Below are positions 51,315 through 59,743 of a stretch of DNA of 64,000 bases, one piece after another. A program made the position numbers and the translations under genes. Location: contig CALBCJ010000025.1 in assembly GCA_937926975.1 (NCBI GenBank), forward strand, positions 1 through 64,000, in the 5' to 3' direction. The DNA is from an uncultured Propionibacteriaceae bacterium (GTDB lineage Bacteria > Actinomycetota > Actinomycetes > Propionibacteriales > Propionibacteriaceae). The notes beneath the pieces were generated by a model. That model did not search any database, was not told where the DNA came from, and saw nothing but the letters and a program-made list of their open reading frames with translations. Within the stretch, counting starts at the first letter, position 1; each line of letters starts with the position of its first letter.

Positions 51315-51366
51315 CCCGAGCAGGGACAGGGGCCAGTGGCTCGTCGCGGCCGACCAGCGTAAGCAG

Positions 51367-52032
51367 TCACCAGCGGCGGGCCCACCACTGCGGCAGCTGC
51401 GGCCGCTCGGCACCGAGCGTCGTAGAGCGGCCGTGGCCGGGCAGGACCACGGTGTCGTCGCCGTACCTGGCGAAGACCCGCTGCTCCAGGTCGGTCATCA
51501 GCGAGTCGAAGTCAGCCGGGGAGGTGGTCTTGCCCGGGCCGCCGGGGAACAGCGAGTCCCCGCTGAGCAGCACCACCGGGTGCCCAGCAGACCGGTGCAC
51601 CAGGGCCACCGAGCCGGGCGTGTGGCCCTGCAGCCCGACAACCTCCAGCTCGATGTCGTCCACGCTGACCCGGTCCCCGTCGACCAGCCGACGACCGGTC
51701 GGGACCCCGGTGGCCTGCTCGATGGCGTCGGCGTCGGCGGCCCCGGCCAGGGTCTGGGCCCCGGTCCGCGCGACCATCTCGGCCAGGGCGCCGATGTGGT
51801 CCAGGTGGCGGTGGGTGGTGATGATGCTCACCAGCCGGGTCGGGCGAGGGCTGTCGACGCGGGCGGCGGTCAGCAGACCGGTGATGGTGTCGGGCTCGCC
51901 AGCCGCGTCGACCAGCACCTGGGCGCCGGTCTGCTTGCTGGTCAGCAGGTAGACGTTGTTGTCCATGGCGGTGACCGCGACCTGCCGAAGGGTGACCAGC
52001 GGCAGGTCGTGCACCAGGGTCGCGTCAGTCAT
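51367..52032 (-). CDS. MBL-fold metallo-hydrolase
   Basis: ATG at 52032 (MTDATLVHDLPLV) gives 221 residues; a GTG three codons upstream is also possible. The metallo-beta-lactamase fold shows THRHLDH (about 75-81), QGHTPGSVALVH, LLSGDSLF and PGHGR, so a di-metal centre is expected. It resembles glyoxalase II-like or YcbL-type hydrolases. No neighbour specifies the substrate. It lies between the convergent CobW-like gene and recO. Confidence 0.85.
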   Translation of the reverse strand: MTDATLVHDLPLVTLRQVAVTAMDNNVYLLTSKQTGAQVLVDAAGEPDTITGLLTAARVDSPRPTRLVSIITTHRHLDHIGALAEMVARTGAQTLAGAADADAIEQATGVPTGRRLVDGDRVSVDDIELEVVGLQGHTPGSVALVHRSAGHPVVLLSGDSLFPGGPGKTTSPADFDSLMTDLEQRVFARYGDDTVVLPGHGRSTTLGAERPQLPQWWARRW

Positions 52033-52160
52033 GGACCCCACTCTGCCCGCCCGTACCGGCTAGCGAAAGCCGTTGCCCAGGATGGGCTCTCACTGCGCCA
52101 GCGCCACTGCTCGAGCCCCACGCCCAGCAGTGAGGCCCCGGCCTCGACGAGGCTCACCCG

Positions 52161-52904
52161 CTAGCGCTCGACATGGCGCAGGCTCCTCAGCCCCCGCTCC
52201 AGCTGCCAGTTGGTGAAGGCCGCCACCACCCCCGACGCGGTCCGCTGCAGCGCCGGGTCGGCGTCCCGGGTCGAGTCCCAGTCACCGGCCAGCAGCCCCC
52301 CCAGGTACGCCCGCAGCTGCGGCCCGGCCGCGACCGAGCCGGGCTGGCGGCACTGCCCGCAGACCACCCCGCCCGCGGCCGGGCTGAAGAAGTCCAGCCG
52401 GTCCGGGCGCCCGCAGCGCGCGCAGGCGGCCAGCGCCGGGGCGTAGCCGGCCACCGCCAGCGCCCGCAGCAGGTACGAGTCGAGCAGCTGAGCCCCCGGA
52501 CGGGTCTCGCCGCCGGCGACCCCCTGGCCCAGGGCCCGTAGCGCCCCCACGAGCAGCAGGTACTGCTGCACGGCCGGCTCGCCCTCCTCGGCGACCAGCC
52601 GGTCGGCGGTCTCCAGCATCGCCTGGCCGGCGGTGTAGCGGGGGTAGTCGACCACCAGCGGCTCACCGAAGGCGTTGCGGGTCACGGCCTGGGCGACGTA
52701 GTGCAGGCTGCGTCCGGTCGCGAGCTGCAGGTCGACCTGGCTGAACGGCTCCAGCCGGGCGCCGTACTTGGACGAGGTCCGTCGGACCCCCCGCGCCACC
52801 GCCCGGACCTTGCCGTTGCGGCGGGTGAGCAGGGTGACGATCCGGTCGGCCTCACCCAGGTTCTGAGTGCGCAGCACGACCGCTTCGTCGCTGTAGGTCG
52901 GCAC
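52161..52904 (-). CDS. recO: DNA repair protein RecO
   Basis: RecO promotes RecA loading and strand annealing in RecFOR recombination. GTG at 52904 (MPTYSDEAVVLRTQNLGEADRI) gives 247 residues; the frame upstream has no homology. The N-terminal OB fold (RIVTLLTRRNGKVRAVARGVRR, in parts) and the zinc finger with CARCGRPDRLDFF and GGVVCGQC (four cysteines) are intact. The leuA-recO-uppS order is common in actinobacteria; the sugar island sits between uppS and leuA here. Confidence 0.95.
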   Translation of the reverse strand: MPTYSDEAVVLRTQNLGEADRIVTLLTRRNGKVRAVARGVRRTSSKYGARLEPFSQVDLQLATGRSLHYVAQAVTRNAFGEPLVVDYPRYTAGQAMLETADRLVAEEGEPAVQQYLLLVGALRALGQGVAGGETRPGAQLLDSYLLRALAVAGYAPALAACARCGRPDRLDFFSPAAGGVVCGQCRQPGSVAAGPQLRAYLGGLLAGDWDSTRDADPALQRTASGVVAAFTNWQLERGLRSLRHVER

Positions 52905-53031
52905 CCGACCAGTCTGCCCGCTCCCAGCACCGGCCACGAGGTAGACCACCAGGGCGAGCGCCATTATCCCGGCCAGCCGTGCTGTACGGTGCCGCTCGCC
53001 GAGCGGCGGCCCGGGGCAGTAGGGTCCAGGC

Positions 53032-53829
53032 GTGGCACGGAAGGCTCCTCGGCCCCCGAAGCGGGGCCCGCAACCTCACCCCTCGGGCGCCCGCCCGCCG
53101 GCAGTGCCGGCAGACCTGCTGCCCCGTCATGTCGCGATCGTCATGGACGGCAACGGCCGCTGGGCCAAGCAGCGAGGGCTGAAGCGCACCGAGGGGCACG
53201 CCCGTGGGGAGGACGCCCTCTTCGACGTGATCGAAGGGGCGATCGAGATCGGGGTCCCGTACCTGTCGGCGTACGCCTTCTCGACCGAGAACTGGAAGCG
53301 CTCTCCCGACGAGGTGCGCTGGCTGATGGGCTTCAACCGTGACGTCATCCACCGCCGCCGCGACGAGCTGGACGCGATGGGGGTCCGGATCCGCTGGGCC
53401 GGCCGTCGGCCGCGGCTGTGGGGATCGGTGATCCGCGAGCTGGAGCAGGCCGAGCAGCAGTCGCAGGACAACACCACTCTCACCCTGCAGTTCTGCGTCA
53501 ACTACGGCGGTCGGGCCGAGATCGTGGACGCGGTACGGAAGGTGGCCGAGCTGGCCCAGCAGGGCCGGCTCGACCCGTCGCGGCTCACCGAGGACCGGTT
53601 CCGCCACTTCCTGGACGAGCCCGAGATCCCCGACGTGGACCTCTTCATCCGCTCCTCCGGCGAGCAGCGGACCTCGAACTTCCTGCTCTGGCAGAGCGCG
53701 TACGCCGAGCTGGTCTTCCTGGAGCGGCTCTGGCCGGACTTCGACCGTCGCGACCTGTGGCAGGCGATCGAGGTGTACGCCCGGCGCGACCGCCGCTTCG
53801 GAGGAGCGCTCCCGAACCCGGTCGGCTGA
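53032..53829 (+). CDS. uppS: Isoprenyl (undecaprenyl-type) diphosphate synthase
   Basis: This cis-prenyltransferase makes the lipid carrier diphosphate for cell-wall polymers. The 265-residue sequence has the catalytic HVAIVMDGNGRWAKQRG (about 33-49), the FSTENWKRSPDEV block, the FCVNYGGRAEI block and the IRSSGEQRTSNFLLWQSAYAEL region (in parts). The first 30 residues are a basic, Pro-rich extension. It is divergent from recO with 127 bases between the starts. Confidence 0.96.
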   Translation: MARKAPRPPKRGPQPHPSGARPPAVPADLLPRHVAIVMDGNGRWAKQRGLKRTEGHARGEDALFDVIEGAIEIGVPYLSAYAFSTENWKRSPDEVRWLMGFNRDVIHRRRDELDAMGVRIRWAGRRPRLWGSVIRELEQAEQQSQDNTTLTLQFCVNYGGRAEIVDAVRKVAELAQQGRLDPSRLTEDRFRHFLDEPEIPDVDLFIRSSGEQRTSNFLLWQSAYAELVFLERLWPDFDRRDLWQAIEVYARRDRRFGGALPNPVG

Positions 53830-53911
53830 GACTGCTCAGACTGCGCGGGTCTGCGGACCCCCGCTGCGGCTGGGGCCGGGGACACACCCCGGCCACCGCC
53901 TCTCGGACCGG

Positions 53912-53949
53912 TCGTACGGGCCCGTCCGCGCCTGCCCGGGCCCGTACGA
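53912..53949 (+). terminator. Stem-loop after uppS
   Basis: TCGTACGGGCCCG (53912-53924) pairs perfectly with CGGGCCCGTACGA (53937-53949): 13-bp arms, 12-base loop, 83 bases after the uppS stop. No U-tract follows. It is likely the uppS terminator and insulates the sugar operon. Confidence 0.6.
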
Positions 53950-54007
53950 GGCCTCGTCGCGGCCGCCGGCCCCGTGACGAGACGGTCCCGCCAACCTTTC
54001 CACCCCC

Positions 54008-54037
54008 TTGACGAGTCCCCGGAAAGCGCTTTACGGT
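54008..54037 (+). promoter_or_regulatory. Promoter with LacI-type operator, sugar permease operon
   Basis: TTGACG (54008-54013), an 18-base spacer and TACGGT (54032-54037) form an acceptable actinobacterial promoter. The spacer and -10 are overlapped by GGAAAGCGCTTTACG, whose core AAAGCGCTTT (54023-54032) is a perfect palindrome with the central CG of LacI-family operators. The LacI-family gene at 61324-62310 is the obvious candidate regulator. Confidence 0.6.
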
Positions 54038-54263
54038 GGTTGCAGACCGCACGACATGGAACGGCCCACGGAGGTGCCGAGCGGATCTGGGCCAGACCGG
54101 CGCCGGCCTTCAGCCCAGGTCCGACCGAGGTCTGGTACCGCCTCCCAACGGTCGTGAACGCCGCACAGCGACGTGCTCTCTGGCTTCGCCAGACCACCTC
54201 GCCACCTGCCCGCACCGTCGCGTGAGGTCGACCAGAGTGGGTCCAGATGAGGGAGCGGAGCCC

Positions 54264-55214
54264 GTGAGTGCACTCAGTGAGCTGAGCCAGCTGAAGGGAG
54301 GCAAGCAGGAGTCGCGCGACAACAAGGCCGCCTACCTGTTCTTGCTGCCCTGGCTGATCGGCTTGTTCTTGATCACCATCGGCCCGATGCTCGGGTCGCT
54401 GTACCTGTCGTTCACCGACTACAGCATGCTGGCGCCACCGGAGTGGGTGGGCCTGGACAACTACGCCCGGATGCTGCGCGACGCCCGGCTCCACAAGTCG
54501 CTCTCGGTGACCTTCTTCTACGTCCTGGTCGGGACGCCGCTGCAGCTGGTCCTGGCGCTGGCGATCGCGGTGCTGCTGAACCGCGGAATGCGCGGCCTGC
54601 CGTTCTACCGCTCGGTCTTCTACCTGCCCTCGCTGATGGGCTCCTCGGTGGCGATCGCGCTGCTGTGGCGCCAGATCTTCGGCACCACCGGTCTGGTGAA
54701 CCAGATGCTGACCGCGGTCGGGCGCTGGATCGGGCCGGGCGCCCCCGAGCTGCTGCGCAACCCGCCGGGCTGGATCGCCGACCCCGACACCGCGCTGTGG
54801 ACGATCATCCTGCTCCACGTCTGGACCTTCGGCTCCCCGATGATCATCTTCCTGGCCGGGCTGCGTCAGATCCCGACCATGTACTACGAGGCGGCCGCGG
54901 TCGACGGCGCCAGCAAGTGGACCCAGTTCTGGCACATCACGATGCCGCTGCTGAGCCCGATCATCTTCTTCAACCTGGTCCTCCAGATCATCGGCGCCTT
55001 CCAGTCCTTCACCCAGGCGTTCATCGTCTCCGGCGGCAACGGCGGGCCGTCCGACGAGACCCTGTTCTACTCGCTGTACCTGTACCAGAAGGGCTTCGCC
55101 GACCTGGACATGGGATACGCGGCGGCCATGGCCTGGGTGCTGCTGGTGATCGTCGCCGTCTTCACCGCCATCAACTTCTTCGCTTCCAAGTACTGGGTGT
55201 TCTACGATGACTGA
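54264..55214 (+). CDS. ABC sugar transporter permease (MalF-type)
   Basis: GTG at 54264 (MSALSELSQLKGG; GGAG upstream) gives 316 residues; upstream frame is non-coding. Six transmembrane helices start at about residue 24 (YLFLLPWLIGLFLITIGPML). The binding-protein-dependent transport EAA loop is YEAAAVDGASKWTQFWHITMPLLSP (in parts). Typical of CUT1 carbohydrate permeases. It pairs with the next gene, overlapping it by 8 bp. No binding protein or ATPase gene is adjacent. Confidence 0.93.
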   Translation: MSALSELSQLKGGKQESRDNKAAYLFLLPWLIGLFLITIGPMLGSLYLSFTDYSMLAPPEWVGLDNYARMLRDARLHKSLSVTFFYVLVGTPLQLVLALAIAVLLNRGMRGLPFYRSVFYLPSLMGSSVAIALLWRQIFGTTGLVNQMLTAVGRWIGPGAPELLRNPPGWIADPDTALWTIILLHVWTFGSPMIIFLAGLRQIPTMYYEAAAVDGASKWTQFWHITMPLLSPIIFFNLVLQIIGAFQSFTQAFIVSGGNGGPSDETLFYSLYLYQKGFADLDMGYAAAMAWVLLVIVAVFTAINFFASKYWVFYDD

Positions 55215-56160
55215 CTCCGCTGACGCCATGGCCACGACCACGTCCGACCGCGCCCTGGCAGCCGAGCCGCTGCCCGGGCCACGCCGGCGCCACTCCCCTG
55301 CCGGCGCCATAGTCCGCTCGGTCATCAAGCACACGGTCCTGATCGCGGCCGCGGTGGCGATGATCTACCCGCTGCTGTGGATGCTGGTCAGCTCGTTCCG
55401 CCCGAACGACATGATCTTCCGGGAGCCAGGGCTGATCCTGACCGACTTTCAGCTCGAGAACTACTCGATCGGCTGGAACGCGCTGAACGACCCGTTCGGG
55501 CACTACCTCATGAACTCGGCGATCGTGGTGCTGGGCTGCATCATCGGCAACGTCGTCTCCTGCTCGCTGGCCGCGTACGCCTTCGCCCGGCTGAAGTTCA
55601 GGCTGCGCAACTTCTGGTTCGCGATCATGCTGCTGACGATCATGCTCCCGCAGCACGTCGTCATCGTGCCGCAGTACATCCTGTTCTCCCAGCTGCCGTA
55701 CTTCAACGGCTCCGAGTGGACCACTGGCTGGATCAACACCTTCCTGCCGCTGGTGGTGCCCAAGCTCCTGGCGACCGACGCCTTCTTCGTCTTCCTGATG
55801 GTGCAGTTCATCCGGGGCCTGCCCCGCGAGCTGGACGAGGCGGCCCGGATCGACGGCTGCGGTCACTGGTCGATCTTCAGCAGGATCCTGATGCCGCTGA
55901 TGACCCCGGCGATCGCGACCACCACGATCTTCACCTTCATCTGGATGTGGAACGACTTCCTCACCTCCCTGATCTACCTGACCACCCCGACGAACCACAC
56001 CGTGCCGCTGGCGCTGCGGCAGTTCCTGGACGCCTCTGGCGCCTCCAACTGGGGCGCCATGTTCGCGATGTCGATCGTGTCGCTGGTCCCCGTCTTCCTG
56101 GTCTTCCTGTTCGGACAGCGGTTCCTGATCCGCGGCATCGCGACCACCGGGATCAAGTAG
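55207..56160 (+). CDS. ABC sugar transporter permease (MalG-type)
   Basis: The 317-residue inner-membrane protein has six predicted helices and the EAA loop DEAARIDGCGHWSIFSRILMPLMTPAI (in parts), characteristic of CUT1 MalG-type permeases. An N-terminal cytoplasmic extension of about 35 residues precedes the first helix. The start overlaps the MalF-type gene by 8 bp (ATGACTGA). It forms the membrane channel with that partner. Substrate is likely a sugar or sugar acid, judged from the neighbouring enzymes. Confidence 0.93.
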   Translation: MTDSADAMATTTSDRALAAEPLPGPRRRHSPAGAIVRSVIKHTVLIAAAVAMIYPLLWMLVSSFRPNDMIFREPGLILTDFQLENYSIGWNALNDPFGHYLMNSAIVVLGCIIGNVVSCSLAAYAFARLKFRLRNFWFAIMLLTIMLPQHVVIVPQYILFSQLPYFNGSEWTTGWINTFLPLVVPKLLATDAFFVFLMVQFIRGLPRELDEAARIDGCGHWSIFSRILMPLMTPAIATTTIFTFIWMWNDFLTSLIYLTTPTNHTVPLALRQFLDASGASNWGAMFAMSIVSLVPVFLVFLFGQRFLIRGIATTGIK

Positions 56161-56184
56161 TCGTCCACCGGCGAAAGGAGTTCT

Positions 56185-57516
56185 TTGATGACCACCCGCT
56201 ACGCCGTGGTCGGCACCGGGCACCGGTGCCAGATGTACCTGGACGCGATCGGCGGTGACCACCGCGACGTGGCCGAGCTGGTCGCGCTGGTGGACTCCAA
56301 CCCGGGCCGGGTCGAGTACCACCGTGACCGGATGGTGCAGACCTACGGGCTGGACCCGGCCCGGATCCTCACCGGCGGCCCGGACCAGCTGGAGCAGGTG
56401 CTGGCCGACAGCCGCGCCGAGCGGGCCATCATCACCACCCCGGACTACCTGCACGCCCCGATGATCGTGCGCTGCCTCGACGCCGGGGTCGACGTGGTCG
56501 TGGAGAAGCCGCTCACCACCACCGCCGAGATGGCCCACGACATCAAGGAGGCGGTCCGCCGTACCGGCCGCAGCGTGGTCGTCACCTTCAACTACCGCTA
56601 CTCACCGCGCAACAGCGAGCTGAAGCGTCTGGTGGCCTCCGGCGAGCTGGGGACGGTGACCTCGCTCACCTTCGAGTGGGTGCTCGACACCTCCCACGGC
56701 GCCGACTACTTCCGGCGCTGGCACCGCGAGAAGGACAAGTCCGGCGGGCTGCTCATCCACAAGGCCAGCCACCACTTCGACCTGGTCAACTGGTGGCTCG
56801 ACGACATCCCGGCCCGGGTCTTCGCCTCCGGCGGGACCCGCTTCTACGGGGCCGAGAACGCCGACGCCCGGGGCCTGCCGCCCAGGCCCAGGCGCGGCAC
56901 CCACGACGGCGAGCACAGCCCCTTCGAGCTGGACCTGCGCACCGACCCGCGGCTGAAGTCGCTCTACCTCGACCAGGAGCACCACGACGGCTACCTGCGC
57001 GACAGGGACGTCTTCGACACCGGGATCACCACCGAGGACAACCTGTCGGCGGTGGTGGACTACCGGCGCGGGGCGAGCCTGTCGTACGCGCTCAACGCCC
57101 ACTGCCCCTGGGAGGGGTACCGGGTCGCCATCAACGGCACCGAGGGCCGCGCCGAGCTGGAGGTGGTAGAGCGGGTGGCAGTGCTGGTCGACAACGGCAC
57201 CCCGATCATCGACCCCTCGTTCGTGGCCGACCACAGCGAGGGCGGGCAGCGGTTCCGCGGTGAGCGGCTGCTGCTCCAGAAGCACTGGGGTGTGGCGACC
57301 GAGGTCCCGATCCCGGAGGGGACCGGCGGCCACGGGGGCGGCGACGCGTACCTGCTGCGCGACGTCTTCGTGGGCCCGCAAGACGATCCGCTGGGGCGTC
57401 GGTCGGACTGGGTCGACGGGATGCGCGCCATTGCGGTCGGGATCTGTGGCAACCTGTCCCTCGCGGAGGGGCGAGCCGTCACCCCTGAAGAGCGAGGGCT
57501 CCCGCTCGACCGATAG
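56185..57516 (+). CDS. Gfo/Idh/MocA family oxidoreductase
   Basis: The 443-residue protein has an N-terminal NAD(P)-binding Rossmann domain (YAVVGTGHRCQMYLDAI at the start, DVVVEKPLTT with the EKP motif at about 108-110) and a C-terminal substrate domain. Such enzymes oxidise or reduce sugars and inositols. GAAAGGAG precedes the ATG. It follows the permeases by 24 bases in the same operon. The C-terminal half is longer than the usual 340-390 residues. Confidence 0.9.
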   Translation: MMTTRYAVVGTGHRCQMYLDAIGGDHRDVAELVALVDSNPGRVEYHRDRMVQTYGLDPARILTGGPDQLEQVLADSRAERAIITTPDYLHAPMIVRCLDAGVDVVVEKPLTTTAEMAHDIKEAVRRTGRSVVVTFNYRYSPRNSELKRLVASGELGTVTSLTFEWVLDTSHGADYFRRWHREKDKSGGLLIHKASHHFDLVNWWLDDIPARVFASGGTRFYGAENADARGLPPRPRRGTHDGEHSPFELDLRTDPRLKSLYLDQEHHDGYLRDRDVFDTGITTEDNLSAVVDYRRGASLSYALNAHCPWEGYRVAINGTEGRAELEVVERVAVLVDNGTPIIDPSFVADHSEGGQRFRGERLLLQKHWGVATEVPIPEGTGGHGGGDAYLLRDVFVGPQDDPLGRRSDWVDGMRAIAVGICGNLSLAEGRAVTPEERGLPLDR

Positions 57517-57523
57517 GCCCACC

Positions 57524-58588
57524 ATGCACAACGAGATCGCCGGGTACGGGACCTGGGCGACCTTCGTACGGATCCGTGACCGGGTGCACGGCGACGACCT
57601 CACCAACCAGGTCGCCGACGCGCTCGGGGTGCCGGAGCCGGTACGAGAGCCAGCCGTGTTCGTGGTCTCCTCGGTGTCACGGCGGGGGGTCACCACCAGC
57701 GAGTTGTCGTGGCCGGTGCAGTTCGGCCCCGACCTGCACGCCTGGCTGCTGCACCCCACCGGCGTCGACCCACGCACCCTGCCAGGAGTCCTGGCGCTGC
57801 ACTCGCACGCCGGGATCAAGTCGATCGGCGCCGCCCGGATCGTGGCCCGGGAGGAGTCCGGCCGCAGCTACCGCGAGGCGTACGAGGGCGGCGAGGCCTT
57901 CGCCGACCGGCTGGCCGAGGCCGGCTTCGCGGTGCTGGCGCCCGACGCCTTCTCCTGGGGGTCGCGCCAGTTCCGGCTTCACCCGGTCCCCGACAAGCTG
58001 CAGCACCAGGCCGACCTGCTGCGGCTGTCCGGGGTGCCAGAGGAGCGCTGGTACGACGAGCTGGCCGCGGCCCACGAGCACCTGGTCGCCAAGTTCGCCG
58101 GGGTGATCGGGACCTCGTACGCGGGCATGGTCGCCCACGACGACCTGTCGGCCCTGTCGGTGCTCAAGGGCGCCTGCAACGGCCACGTCAGCGTAGCGGG
58201 GTTCTCGGCCGGCGGGGCCCGGGCGATGACGCTGGCCGCGCTGGCGCCGGTAGACCGGGTCTCGGTGGTGGCGATGATGGCGACCTGGGAGTCCCTGGTC
58301 CCCGACTACGTCGCGGCGCACTCCTGGCTGCTGCACACCCCGGGCTTCGCCCAGCTGATGGACCTGCCGGACCTGGCTGCGGCCCGGCGCCAGCACGAGC
58401 TGCAGGTGGTGTACTGCGAGCAGGACCCGCTGTTCCCGGTCACCGGGATGCGCGACGCCGACGCCCGGCTGCGTGAGCTGTTCGCCGACGGCCCCGGCTC
58501 CTACCAGGGCTTCTCGGTGCCCACCGGGCACGAGTTCGGCCCCCGGACCCAGGACCTGGTGATCCAGTTCCTCTCCCGGCCCCGCTGA
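57524..58588 (+). CDS. Alpha/beta hydrolase (dienelactone-hydrolase/acetylesterase-like)
   Basis: ATG at 57524, 7 bases after the previous stop, gives 354 residues. The alpha/beta hydrolase core has PGVLALHSHAG (oxyanion loop), nucleophile Ser228 in GFSAGGARA, VYCEQDPLFPV with the candidate Asp, and GHEFG with the candidate His. It resembles dienelactone hydrolase or acetyl-xylan-esterase relatives; such genes often deacetylate or hydrolyse lactones of sugars in carbohydrate operons. It ends 10 bases from the convergent oxidoreductase. Confidence 0.85.
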   Translation: MHNEIAGYGTWATFVRIRDRVHGDDLTNQVADALGVPEPVREPAVFVVSSVSRRGVTTSELSWPVQFGPDLHAWLLHPTGVDPRTLPGVLALHSHAGIKSIGAARIVAREESGRSYREAYEGGEAFADRLAEAGFAVLAPDAFSWGSRQFRLHPVPDKLQHQADLLRLSGVPEERWYDELAAAHEHLVAKFAGVIGTSYAGMVAHDDLSALSVLKGACNGHVSVAGFSAGGARAMTLAALAPVDRVSVVAMMATWESLVPDYVAAHSWLLHTPGFAQLMDLPDLAAARRQHELQVVYCEQDPLFPVTGMRDADARLRELFADGPGSYQGFSVPTGHEFGPRTQDLVIQFLSRPR

Positions 58589-58597
58589 CCGGCCCGA

Positions 58598-59743
58598 TCA
58601 GGCGCTCGGCGGCCGCCAGACCGCGCAGGCCTCGGGCTGTGCCCAGGGAGCCCCGGCCGCCAGGTAGCCCTGGCCGGAGTCGAGGCAGCGCTGCTGCCAG
58701 CTGTCGATCTCGGACACCACCGGGTGCTGCCAGGTCTCGGTGCCTTCCCAGCGGACCCACTCGTCGGCGATCTGGCGCGGGTCGGGGGCGGTCTGGGTGG
58801 CCTCCAGGACGCACATGAAGCCGACCGTCTCGGCGACCGGGACCAGCAGGTCGGCGCGGCCCTCGCGGTAGTCGAGCAGGTTCTCCAGCAGGCAGGTCCG
58901 CTGGCAGGTCTCGGTGGTGGTCACACCGTCCACGGTCACGGTGATCTCGTCGGTGGTGTACGAGAGCTCGGCCCGGCCCCGGGAGCCGACCAGGGTCACC
59001 GTGGGCGGCTCCTGGCGCGGGCCGCACAGCGTCAGGCTGACGTGCACCGGCAGCCCGTCGACCCGGTTGACCGTCACCCAGGAGGTGTCGTCGGCCTGGA
59101 TCGGGTGGGCGTGGTACAGCTCGGTCTCGATCGACTCGACCTGGGCGGCATCAGCCAGCCCGACAATCGCGAAGGCCGTCGCGAAGCCGTGAGCCAGCGG
59201 GTTCGTGCAGACCCCGTCGGCCACCCGCTGCCCGTTCATCACCCGCTTGCCGGCCCAGGCCGCCCGCTGGTAGTACGCGGTGTCGCGCAGCCACAGCCCG
59301 CGGACCTGGACCGAGGTCAGCTCCCCCAGCCGCCCGGCGAGCTCCCGCATCCGGGCGACGGCCTGCGAGCCGAGGCTCTGGAAGCCGATCTGGACCGCGC
59401 GCCCCGACGTACGGCTCAGCTCGCACAGCCGCCAGAAGTCGTCCAGCGACGCCACCGGCGGCTTCTCCAGCATGACGTCGGCACCGGCGGCGACCGCCTC
59501 GGCGGCCAGCGCGTCGTGCGTGCCGATCGGGGTCGCGATGCTGACCACGTCGACCTCGTGGTGGGCGAGCAGCTCGGTCAGGCTCGGGTACCAGGGCCGG
59601 TCACGCCCCTCGGGCGGGCCACCCGGGTCGGCCGTGGCAACCAGCTCCAGCCGGCCCATCTCGGCCAGCCGGTCCACCCGGCCCAGGTGGATCAGGCCGA
59701 AGCCTCGGACGCCGACCTGGGCGACTCGTACTGGACTGGTCAC
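58598..59743 (-). CDS. Gfo/Idh/MocA family oxidoreductase (second)
   Basis: GTG at 59743 (MTSPVRVAQVGVRGFG, with GGAG 7 bases upstream) overlaps the UxaA-type stop by GTGA and gives 381 residues; an ATG at 59764 is also open. The Rossmann part reads VAQVGVRGFGLIHLGRV, and the EKP motif is DVMLEKPPVA. It differs from the oxidoreductase at 56185 and is transcribed in the opposite operon (uxaA-type gene and lacI). Probable role: NAD(P)-dependent step in the same sugar or sugar-acid pathway. Confidence 0.88.
   Translation of the reverse strand: MTSPVRVAQVGVRGFGLIHLGRVDRLAEMGRLELVATADPGGPPEGRDRPWYPSLTELLAHHEVDVVSIATPIGTHDALAAEAVAAGADVMLEKPPVASLDDFWRLCELSRTSGRAVQIGFQSLGSQAVARMRELAGRLGELTSVQVRGLWLRDTAYYQRAAWAGKRVMNGQRVADGVCTNPLAHGFATAFAIVGLADAAQVESIETELYHAHPIQADDTSWVTVNRVDGLPVHVSLTLCGPRQEPPTVTLVGSRGRAELSYTTDEITVTVDGVTTTETCQRTCLLENLLDYREGRADLLVPVAETVGFMCVLEATQTAPDPRQIADEWVRWEGTETWQHPVVSEIDSWQQRCLDSGQGYLAAGAPWAQPEACAVWRPPSA

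Larger units (their letters stand above)
53830..54263 (+). other. 434-bp intergenic region between uppS and the sugar island
   Basis: No credible coding sequence. It contains a hairpin (53912-53949), and then the promoter and operator of the permease operon (54008-54037). About 225 bases remain between the operator and the first permease start, a long untranslated leader with no further feature seen. Confidence 0.6.
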
